Positions 8,320 through 15,615 of a stretch of 37,846 nucleotides of DNA are shown one piece after another. The notes under the pieces are model-generated. The model did not search any database. It saw only the letters and a list, made by a program, of their open reading frames with translations, and was not told where the DNA came from. Location: the NCBI GenBank assembly GCA_018668425.1, contig JABJDB010000098.1, positions 1 to 37,846 on the forward strand, read 5' to 3'. The translations under genes were made by a program, and so were the position numbers. How positions within the stretch are numbered: position 1 is the first letter of the stretch; every line of letters starts with the position of its first letter. This stretch comes from Nitrososphaerota archaeon. Lineage in GTDB: Archaea; Thermoproteota; Nitrososphaeria; Nitrososphaerales; Nitrosopumilaceae.

Positions 8320-8378
8320 TAGATTAATTTCAATAAAAATTAAATATAATTTATTAGGATAGAAATTACGACAAATAC

Positions 8379-8585
8379 ATGACAGAATGCCCAACTTGTA
8401 AACTTGCAATGGAGTCACATTCCACATCAGAACTTATGGAATGTTGTATGAAGCAAGTAGGAGATGAATTCTCAGAAGAGCAAACAGGGGTATGTCCTAA
8501 TTGTAAACATGAAATAAAAAAACATACAGACAAGGAATTAGCTGAATGTACAATAGAATTTTTAAAATCAGGAATCAATAATTGA
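8379..8585 (+). CDS. 68-aa protein with two copies of a CPxCK-x5-H-x5-L-x-EC module
   Basis: CPTCKLAMESHSTSELMEC and CPNCKHEIKKHTDKELAEC align without gaps. Confidence 0.8.
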   Translation: MTECPTCKLAMESHSTSELMECCMKQVGDEFSEEQTGVCPNCKHEIKKHTDKELAECTIEFLKSGINN

Positions 8586-8625
8586 TTAGACAAAGATTAA
8601 ACGCTGGCAAAATGAGGAAAATTCA

Positions 8626-9216
8626 TTGAATCAAACAACACGTAAACTAATTGAACAGTATTCTCCAATGTGGACAAACAAACAGGTTTGGGAATTTGAT
8701 CAGTTAAATGAAGAATTGTTATTTGATACAACATACGTAGAACCTGGAGAATTTAGCTCAAATTCATGGAAGTCAAAAACATCTAATCCGGATTCAGATA
8801 TTCGAGAAATGGTAGTTAGAACTTTTGATCACATGATAGATGGGGAAGAATTATGGATTGCAAATACTGGAAAAGGCAATCTAGAAGACAAATACACACC
8901 ATACCTCATGGCTGTAATGGTAGATGTGATGATAGAAGAGGAGGTCTGCCTTGATTTTAGAATAGAAAATGATTGTTTGGTAGTTTCAGTAGATAGAAAA
9001 GCAGACGTAATTGATTGTAAAGACTTTTTTGAAGAATTTTATCATTTGGCAACTGGATTCAATTACGATGTAGATACTGGAATTCCAGAAGATGAGACAG
9101 AAGCTGAGATGTATCTTACAAGATTACAAGAAGATTTTGATGAGAAAATGAAAAATAAACTAGGAGATCTGTATTTACCAGGAAACAATGATCCAGATAC
9201 GTTAAATGCAGAATGA
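8626..9216 (+). CDS. Hypothetical acidic protein (196 aa)
   Basis: Complete ORF, non-ATG (TTG) start. Confidence 0.75.
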   Translation: MNQTTRKLIEQYSPMWTNKQVWEFDQLNEELLFDTTYVEPGEFSSNSWKSKTSNPDSDIREMVVRTFDHMIDGEELWIANTGKGNLEDKYTPYLMAVMVDVMIEEEVCLDFRIENDCLVVSVDRKADVIDCKDFFEEFYHLATGFNYDVDTGIPEDETEAEMYLTRLQEDFDEKMKNKLGDLYLPGNNDPDTLNAE

Positions 9217-9243
9217 ATTGATAAAAAATAGGAAATAACAAAC

Positions 9244-9609
9244 ATGTCAGAAAGAAAACCATTTAGACGATTCAAAAAAAGAGAACCATCTTTAACTGCT
9301 GAAGAGAAAATCAAACAATTTGTTTTAAGAAATTCAGATAATGGTTATTTTACCAAAGTTTCAACTTTAACATACAAATTTGAAATTCCAGAAAGTAGAG
9401 TTTGGGATATTGTAGGGGAGTTTTTAGCTGATGGAACACTAGAATCAACTCATGATCAAAATACAGGAGACATGAAATTGTGCAAAACAGGAAAAACATA
9501 TGCAATAATGGACAATGAGAAAAAAAGAAAATATGAAAAATATAAAACAAATTCAAAATCAAATAAACCAAAATTCGCCAAGTCAAAACCAAAACAACAA
9601 AAATCTTAA
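9244..9609 (+). CDS. Small winged-helix-like protein with Lys-rich C-terminal tail
   Basis: EEKIKQFVLRNSDNGYFTKVSTLTYKFEIPESRVWDIVGEFLADGTLES resembles wHTH; basic tail KPKFAKSKPKQQKS. Confidence 0.7.
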   Translation: MSERKPFRRFKKREPSLTAEEKIKQFVLRNSDNGYFTKVSTLTYKFEIPESRVWDIVGEFLADGTLESTHDQNTGDMKLCKTGKTYAIMDNEKKRKYEKYKTNSKSNKPKFAKSKPKQQKS

Positions 9610-9636
9610 TTTTGAGTTATATTATATAGAATTATT

Positions 9637-9717
9637 ATGAGTGATGATGAAAATTTACCTTCACAATGTCATCCAATCATAAAAAAGAAAAAGGATGTAA
9701 AAATTGAAACAGTGTAA
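9637..9717 (+). CDS. Possible 26-aa micro-ORF overlapping the next zinc-finger ORF
   Basis: MSDDENLPSQCHPIIKKKKDVKIETV*; overlaps ORF 9704-9853. Confidence 0.3.
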   Translation: MSDDENLPSQCHPIIKKKKDVKIETV

Positions 9718-9853
9718 AATTTGTGGAACACCACTAGGCAAAGAGCCAACTACTAAAGAATTAGAAAATCATTGGAAAAAACATCATCAATGGCATTGGG
9801 AATCAAACAAAGAAAAAACCCCAGAAGATGCACTACTAAAGAAACGAGATTAA
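9704..9853 (+). CDS. 49-aa C2H2-like zinc microprotein
   Basis: (M)KQCKICGTPLGKEPTTKELENHWKKHHQWHWESNKEKTPEDALLKKRD*, TTG start; CxxC followed by HxxxHH. Confidence 0.55.
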   Translation: MKQCKICGTPLGKEPTTKELENHWKKHHQWHWESNKEKTPEDALLKKRD

Positions 9854-10049
9854 TAGACGTCGTGGAGCAGTCATCATGATGCCATTCAAGAGAATAATAA
9901 GTATAAAATTTACAATTATTGTTCATCCATTATGAATTTAAAATTTTTATTTTTTACTTCTAAATATACGAATTATTTTAGAATTACAAAATACAGATCA
10001 TTTAAAAAATAAGAGAAACCATTAATTTGATAATTTTTTAACATATTTC

Positions 10050-10511
10050 GTGTCTTTTGAGATTAATTGGCATAGAGATTTTTTTGGTATTTCATGGGCA
10101 CATGAAAAAGACAAGCTAGTAATTTCAACTGTTTTTGAGGATAAAAAAATAGCATTAGAGATTGCAAAAGAGATTGAACAGTGGAGTGATAAATTTACTC
10201 GGTTAACTATTATTGAAAAAGATGAGGATGAATTTGCAATTTGTTGTTATCAAGATCCTCAAATCTCAAAAAGTAGTAAAAACATAGGATTGTTTCGAAC
10301 AGGGATGAGACAAAGTAGTGGATACGAACAAGTAAAACCAATAATTGAAGAAAAATCACCTCTTTTACAAATAGCATATGCAGCAGATGTCAGAGACATT
10401 AGAACATATGAAGAAATCTCAAAATTAGTTCCATTAAGAAAATGTAGAATAATTTCTGAAAAAAATCTAAAAAAACAAGAATACTATTATGAAAAAACTG
10501 CTAATCAATAA
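10050..10511 (+). CDS. Hypothetical protein (153 aa)
   Basis: Complete ORF, GTG start. Confidence 0.7.
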   Translation: MSFEINWHRDFFGISWAHEKDKLVISTVFEDKKIALEIAKEIEQWSDKFTRLTIIEKDEDEFAICCYQDPQISKSSKNIGLFRTGMRQSSGYEQVKPIIEEKSPLLQIAYAADVRDIRTYEEISKLVPLRKCRIISEKNLKKQEYYYEKTANQ

Positions 10512-10673
10512 AAAAAATGATGAGATTCAAAAAAAAGAGAATCGTTCACCATTCATGGTCGGGTATCAATAATAGTTAAAATTCAATATAAAGAATCACT
10601 ACCAAATGATTCATAGAATTCATACTGACAAATCATTCATGTTTGTTAAATAGAGATTTTACTTTTACAAAGT

Positions 10674-10745
10674 ATGAAAAATAACAATTACCAATCAACA
10701 TGGGAAGAAGCAATCGGAGTTTCCTGGCTTATTTCTGAGGAATAA
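10674..10745 (+). CDS. Possible 23-aa micro-ORF
   Basis: MKNNNYQSTWEEAIGVSWLISEE*. Confidence 0.25.
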   Translation: MKNNNYQSTWEEAIGVSWLISEE

Positions 10746-10746
10746 A

Positions 10747-10821
10747 ATGCCTCAACCAGATACATGTAGTCCAAACTGTTGGTGTAAACTAAAAACAAAA
10801 ACAGTTAATGAAACCACATAA
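10747..10821 (+). CDS. 24-aa Cys-rich micropeptide
   Basis: MPQPDTCSPNCWCKLKTKTVNETT*; CxxxCxC motif. Confidence 0.4.
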   Translation: MPQPDTCSPNCWCKLKTKTVNETT

Positions 10822-10874
10822 TAGGCTCACAGACAAAATATTTCAATAATGCAGAATTGGGATGAAGAGTAAAA

Positions 10875-11006
10875 ATGTCATTAATCGCACATACAAAAGA
10901 GTGCAGGTATAGAAACGATAACGATATGCCGCATACAAATTGTTATTGCAAATGTCACAAAATCATCATGGCAGAATCAAATGGATTAGAATCAAGAACT
11001 TTTTGA
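10875..11006 (+). CDS. 43-aa Cys/His-rich micropeptide, convergent with 10992-11222
   Basis: MSLIAHTKECRYRNDNDMPHTNCYCKCHKIIMAESNGLESRTF*; shares NC[WY]CK with 10747-10821. Confidence 0.45.
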   Translation: MSLIAHTKECRYRNDNDMPHTNCYCKCHKIIMAESNGLESRTF

Positions 11007-11222
11007 TTTTTTAGGATCAAAATTATCTATAATTTCAGTAACATTTGAAATGATTTTTTCTTTAATTTGGGTTTTTGACATTCCAGAGGTAGACATTAGT
11101 TTCATTTGATCAAGTAGTGCAAAATGAACCCGTCCTTGAAGATAATCAACTATACCATAGTCATTTTTTGGGAACTCTGTGACAAATAATTCATCTTCAA
11201 TAGGATCTTTTGTTTTATCCAT
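10992..11222 (-). CDS. Hypothetical protein (76 aa)
   Basis: Complete ORF. Confidence 0.65.
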   Translation of the reverse strand: MDKTKDPIEDELFVTEFPKNDYGIVDYLQGRVHFALLDQMKLMSTSGMSKTQIKEKIISNVTEIIDNFDPKKSKSS

Positions 11223-11292
11223 AAAAACAGAATTAAGAAAACCAGTTATAAGATTTCCAAATCTTCATTAAACTCTAAAAAAACAAATCCAC

Positions 11293-11643
11293 ATGACAGA
11301 ATTTCTCCATAAACCATATGACAAAATCTACGTTAGAGATATGATCAAATTAAGCCTAGATGATCTTGTTGGAATGATGTCATCATTAGAATCAGCTCAT
11401 GCATATTGGGTAGATGGTGTATTGTTTGCAAGTTTTGCCATGACGGAATCTGAAGAATTGGCAAAAAAAGAGATGCAAAATGAAATGTATTTAGATAAAA
11501 TAATTTTTGCAAAATACGAAAAACACACTAAAACAGTAAAATCATCAACTAACCTTGAGATAGGAGTACTAAACATGCAAAAAAGTCAATTATACAAAGA
11601 TTTGATTTTGTGGCTAAAAACTCAACCTGTGTGGAATAATTAA
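11293..11643 (+). CDS. Hypothetical protein (116 aa)
   Basis: Complete ORF with protein-like composition. Confidence 0.7.
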   Translation: MTEFLHKPYDKIYVRDMIKLSLDDLVGMMSSLESAHAYWVDGVLFASFAMTESEELAKKEMQNEMYLDKIIFAKYEKHTKTVKSSTNLEIGVLNMQKSQLYKDLILWLKTQPVWNN

Positions 11644-11677
11644 GATAATTACAAAGTAGATTTATTTTTAAAAAAAA

Positions 11678-11854
11678 TTAGCTAGTTACAACTAATTTCT
11701 TTTCATTCTTTTTCATTATACATTTAAAATGAATTTGTTCATCAGTTAAAGAACCACAGCCATGACAGGAAAACTGTATGGCCTGATTACAGATTTCACA
11801 TTTTTTATTTTCTTCTAATTCTGTTCCGCAATGTCGGCATGAATCTTGTTTCAT
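11678..11854 (-). CDS. 58-aa zinc-ribbon-type microprotein
   Basis: MKQDSCRHCGTELEENKKCEICNQAIQFSCHGCGSLTDEQIHFKCIMKKNEKKLVVTS*; three CxxC pairs; absent from ORF track. Confidence 0.7.
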   Translation of the reverse strand: MKQDSCRHCGTELEENKKCEICNQAIQFSCHGCGSLTDEQIHFKCIMKKNEKKLVVTS

Positions 11855-11902
11855 GTAATTAATGATACAACAATTAATTTAAACCATTTTAAAATTAGAT
11901 TG

Positions 11903-11980
11903 AACTAATTAGGAAATACTAACAAAAATAATTTTTATCATTACTTGTTACGCACAGAAATTAGTTTTTCCTAATTAGTT
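11903..11980. repeat. Inverted repeat, 14-bp perfect arms
   Basis: AACTAATTAGGAAA (11903-11916) / TTTCCTAATTAGTT (11967-11980), 50-nt spacer. Confidence 0.85.
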
Positions 11981-12025
11981 ACAGCTACTGGATTTTACAA
12001 ATTGAATTTAGAAAATAATTTTTAT

Positions 12026-12041
12026 TTCCCATTAATGGGAA
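12026..12041. repeat. 16-bp perfect palindrome TTCCCATTAATGGGAA
   Basis: Read directly. Confidence 0.9.
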
Positions 12042-12071
12042 TGGGATTTTATTTAAAAATCTAAAAAAATA

Positions 12072-12281
12072 ATGTTTGCAGTAAATAATGAAAATACAAT
12101 AGTGAGGATATTAAAAAAAATAAAATATATCAAAAATGGATCAATACAAAATGAACCAACAGTATCAAGACATACTCATAGAAGACATGGTATTTCAACA
12201 GAATAAACAGATCAGATTTTAGATAAACTCTCAAAAAATTTAATTTTAAAAATAAAATACAGAAAAATCATCAATCCTTGA
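12072..12281 (+). pseudogene. Short ORF with one internal in-frame TAA (12204-12206)
   Basis: MFAVNNENTIVRILKKIKYIKNGSIQNEPTVSRHTHRRHGISTE*TDQILDKLSKNLILKIKYRKIINP*; frame stays open after the stop and reads as HTH-like. Confidence 0.4.
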
Positions 12282-12470
12282 ATGTATAAAAAACAAGATT
12301 GGTCTATTGCTTAGGATAGCCCAACCTCTAGCCATTGGATTAGTCAGTTTGATGACTATTTCAACACCCGTTGGATGGGATGAATCTTTTTGAATCCTAT
12401 ATGAGTGGTTCAAAAGAGGTAAAATTACACCGAAATGAACATACACTAGTGAATTACATCTCAAATCGAA

Positions 12471-12770
12471 ATGATTTCTTTTGAACATAGAATTCTTAGT
12501 GAATATAGATTAAAAATTGCAAAAATTGAGACCCTGGTAAAGTCAATCATGGCCCATAGAGAACCTAAAGGTGAGGAAGCCAAAGGAGCATCAGAATTTC
12601 TCGAAGTATTAATTTCTGAGACAGATAATTACTACAAAAATAATAGTGAAATTCTATCAAATAATGGAAAAAGACCTCATGCCCGCTCACGTCTTCCAGA
12701 AACAAAATCATGGAATGAAAATGTTGAAAAATTCTATGAAAAAAATCCCCGTAGAAGACCAAGAAAATAA
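12471..12770 (+). CDS. Hypothetical protein with very basic C-terminus (99 aa)
   Basis: ORF ends in NPRRRPRK. Confidence 0.6.
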   Translation: MISFEHRILSEYRLKIAKIETLVKSIMAHREPKGEEAKGASEFLEVLISETDNYYKNNSEILSNNGKRPHARSRLPETKSWNENVEKFYEKNPRRRPRK

Positions 12771-12813
12771 CTAATCAAGAAATGATCAAATATATGAAAA
12801 ATTTAGAAAAAAT

Positions 12814-13236
12814 ATGATTGCAACAAAATCAAAAGAACTCAAAGAATTAGAAAAAAAGCTCAGCAGGCAAACAAAAGAGAAATCAGAAAATAAAATCAAA
12901 GAACTTCTTGCAAAAAAAAATATAGATTATGATACAATTACAATGATTTTGAATGTTTTTAAAAAATCTAAATTTAAATGGTTAGATGAACATTTTGAAA
13001 TATTTGATTCAAGACCTGAAGAATTTAGAGGTAAAGAATTACCAAATAACAATAGAGAGTGTTTAATGCTTGGGATGAGGTTAGGGACCATGAGAAGTAA
13101 AGTCATACTTAATCTAAAAGGAATGCAACTAACAGAAAAACATCGTCATACCATAGATGAATTAATTTGGAATCTTATATGGTATCAATGGAAAGAGGCA
13201 AAAGAGATCAATAATTTTTTGTTAAAAGAAAAATGA
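12814..13236 (+). CDS. Hypothetical helical protein (140 aa)
   Basis: Complete ORF; overlaps next start by 4 nt (ATGA). Confidence 0.75.
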   Translation: MIATKSKELKELEKKLSRQTKEKSENKIKELLAKKNIDYDTITMILNVFKKSKFKWLDEHFEIFDSRPEEFRGKELPNNNRECLMLGMRLGTMRSKVILNLKGMQLTEKHRHTIDELIWNLIWYQWKEAKEINNFLLKEK

Positions 13237-13616
13237 CTAACGAAGAACTAGTAAAAAAATTCTACATTGCATTTAAAGAAAATAACATCAAAGAATGTTT
13301 AGAAATATGTGATGATGAAATTGAATGGATAACTGCTGAAGGAATGCCAGAAGGTGGAATGATTAAAGGAGTAAAACAAGTGTTTGAGAATTATTTCCCA
13401 AAAATGTTATCAAATTTTCAAGAATTTCATGCAATCCCAGAACAAATCACAGCATTACAAGATCACATCATGGTTAATGGAAAATATCAAGGAATATCAA
13501 AAATAGGAAAAAAATTCAATGTTGAATTTTCACACATCTATTTGATTAAAAATAACAAAATTATTCAATTTAGACAATTCACAGATACAAAAATTATTCA
13601 AGAGTCATTAAAGTAA
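13233..13616 (+). CDS. SnoaL/NTF2-fold protein (nuclear-transport-factor-2-like)
   Basis: MTNEELVKKFYIAFKENNIKECLEICDDEIEWITAEG...IYLIKNNKIIQFRQFTDT typical of SnoaL-like. Confidence 0.82.
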   Translation: MTNEELVKKFYIAFKENNIKECLEICDDEIEWITAEGMPEGGMIKGVKQVFENYFPKMLSNFQEFHAIPEQITALQDHIMVNGKYQGISKIGKKFNVEFSHIYLIKNNKIIQFRQFTDTKIIQESLK

Positions 13617-13628
13617 TAATTTATTAAA

Positions 13629-13778
13629 TTATTCTAATGGTGTAAATGAATTTTTGTAACAATTAGCATTTGCTTTAAGTTGAGCATCAACTATTGTTTT
13701 TGAGAAATTATGAACTTTCATCATATGTTCTGGAATATCATCACATTCTGTTTTACAAGTTCTACACATGTATTTCAT
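13629..13778 (-). CDS. 49-aa zinc-finger-like microprotein
   Basis: MKYMCRTCKTECDDIPEHMMKVHNFSKTIVDAQLKANANCYKNSFTPLE*; C-x2-C-x9-H-x4-H; absent from ORF track. Confidence 0.65.
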   Translation of the reverse strand: MKYMCRTCKTECDDIPEHMMKVHNFSKTIVDAQLKANANCYKNSFTPLE

Positions 13779-13850
13779 ATCTATGCCTGTAAATTTTAGA
13801 CCATATACAAGGGTTTGTTTAAAAAATGACTAATTGGTTGAATATTTTTT

Positions 13851-14516
13851 CTAGGCTAGATTGTTCAAATAGTACTTTTCAATTCGCTCTTGCATAGGCT
13901 CAACATAGTCATCACAGTTTTTGATGAATTCCTGCCTAGTGTTTTTTTCACTACTAACAAGGATAACCACCTGGTTGATTTTTTGTCCAGTGACTTCATG
14001 AAACATTTGAGCATAACAAGTGGTTTGTAGATAATACTCATACATGTAATCATCAATTTGGGGTTTTCTTTTTGTTTTATAATCAATGATAGATAATTCA
14101 CCATTGTAATATGCAATCAAATCACTAGTACCAGCCACTTTTAATTTATCAGAATACATTCTTTGTTCAATGCTGGTAACATCAGAAATATTTTCTAAAA
14201 AGGGTTTAAGATTATGAAAATGTGCAATTGGTAGTAAATCAAATTCCTCCAAGGATAGTTTAGCACTCAAATAATCTTCGATGATTTTATGTGATTGAGT
14301 ACCAATATGTTGAGATTGTTCTGTGATATATTGGTGAGCAGGTTCATTTGCTTTCCAATTTTTTAGACCGTTTTTTTTATCTTCAGATGAAGTTGCAGAT
14401 AAAATAGTACTAATTGAAGGATAGACATCATCAAATTTTGTTTGATACCAATGACCATCTTCCCTATCAAGCAGTGTTGGTTCTCGAGTCTTTAGCATTT
14501 GAGTAAAATTTACCAT
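13851..14516 (-). CDS. PD-(D/E)XK-family exonuclease (MGME1/RecB/Cas4-like)
   Basis: GTQSHKIIEDYL, GTSDLIAYYNGELSIIDYKTKRKPQ (GxxD...DYKT), YYLQTTCYAQMF. Confidence 0.82.
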   Translation of the reverse strand: MVNFTQMLKTREPTLLDREDGHWYQTKFDDVYPSISTILSATSSEDKKNGLKNWKANEPAHQYITEQSQHIGTQSHKIIEDYLSAKLSLEEFDLLPIAHFHNLKPFLENISDVTSIEQRMYSDKLKVAGTSDLIAYYNGELSIIDYKTKRKPQIDDYMYEYYLQTTCYAQMFHEVTGQKINQVVILVSSEKNTRQEFIKNCDDYVEPMQERIEKYYLNNLA

Positions 14517-14561
14517 ATGTATGATTCTAAATTAACAGTAATTTAATGATTATAGAAAAAA

Positions 14562-14978
14562 TTATTTTAACATTTTTTGAAATTTTTCAAATTCCGATCT
14601 AGTTTTAACAAATTGATCAGTCATTATTGTTTGCAATAAAAACAAATTCTCTAATTTGTTATTTATCATAGCAATTGATTCAGTGAAAATTACAGCATCA
14701 ATGAATTCATCATTAGGATATACAGTGTATTCAAAACGATCATCATCTGTTTGAATTTTTAATTTAAAACCCAGAAATAATCCTAATTCATCATCCTTGT
14801 TTAGAAATCCCACCAAACTCGCTCGTAATGATGAATTTTTTTGAAGTGAATCATATCGTGATTGGTTTTGAATATTTTCATCAATAATACATGCTACAGG
14901 CGTCCCATCAACATGTAAAACAGTAGATTTGTGAGTCGGGATGAATTCTTCTGAATCAGGCATTTTGTCTAAAGGCAA
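14562..14978 (-). CDS. Hypothetical protein (138 aa)
   Basis: Complete ORF, same strand as and just upstream of the nuclease gene. Confidence 0.7.
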   Translation of the reverse strand: MPLDKMPDSEEFIPTHKSTVLHVDGTPVACIIDENIQNQSRYDSLQKNSSLRASLVGFLNKDDELGLFLGFKLKIQTDDDRFEYTVYPNDEFIDAVIFTESIAMINNKLENLFLLQTIMTDQFVKTRSEFEKFQKMLK

Positions 14979-14988
14979 TTTTTCTCAC

Positions 14989-15066
14989 CTATATCAAACC
15001 GCCAATCAAAGCAAGACCTACAAGGATCGCACTAACCCCAATTGCAATTTCAACAAACTTTGACAT
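14989..15066 (-). CDS. 25-aa single-transmembrane microprotein
   Basis: MSKFVEIAIGVSAILVGLALIGGLI*; one hydrophobic helix. Confidence 0.5.
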   Translation of the reverse strand: MSKFVEIAIGVSAILVGLALIGGLI

Positions 15067-15278
15067 TAATTTTAGAGAAAAGATAGTTGTAATAAAGATC
15101 TAGTTTTGAAAATGTGTAGTAATGAATAGCAGATTACATCAAATCAGCTAACACAGTTCATTGCATTTTTCTGAATAGTGTATTGCAATGTGATGGAATT
15201 GATATCTATATTTTGAAGCACTTTGATTGACTTTTGATTTATACAAAAAGAAATTCAGTTTGTTTGAGTTAGATGTGT

Positions 15279-15455
15279 TCATTGGTTTAACTCTACAAAC
15301 TTAGTTTTGATTTTGTGATCCCATTCATTCAGTTTTTCTTGCAAAGCTTCTTCTGATAGTTGATGCATCTCTATTGCTCTAAGAATTGCATCTCGTGCTT
15401 CGCACAAATCATCAAAATCAGGGTTTGTTTCTCTCAAGGTGACAAAATCAGTCAT
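15279..15455 (-). CDS. 58-aa acidic helical microprotein
   Basis: MTDFVTLRETNPDFDDLCEARDAILRAIEMHQLSEEALQEKLNEWDHKIKTKFVELNQ*; absent from ORF track. Confidence 0.55.
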   Translation of the reverse strand: MTDFVTLRETNPDFDDLCEARDAILRAIEMHQLSEEALQEKLNEWDHKIKTKFVELNQ

Positions 15456-15615
15456 TGGAAGAATTAGGGTTATCTTATTGTAATAATATCTAGTAAACTA
15501 ATTTGATCAAATTGAGTAAATCTAAGGTCAATTTTGCAGTTATGATTTAAGATTTTATTGTAAATTTTTCACTATCTTTAATTCATTAATGGTTAGTTAG
15601 CTAAAATCAACAACA

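Noticed and set aside
9860-10048. Possible C/D-box sRNA (ATGATG-like box C near 9885)
   Set aside because: No convincing D (CTGA) or D'/C' boxes at suitable spacing.
12246-12488. Minus-strand 80-aa ORF
   Set aside because: Overlaps the start of 12471-12770 and shows no recognisable protein pattern; considered more likely non-coding or ncRNA sequence.
13851-14516. Nuclease as a CRISPR Cas4
   Set aside because: No other cas genes, no array and no clear 4-Cys Fe-S cluster; MGME1/RecB-like single nuclease is the safer call.
15159-15190. CATTGCA...TGCAATG hairpin
   Set aside because: Only 7 bp with an 18-nt loop in AT-rich DNA; expected by chance at this scale.
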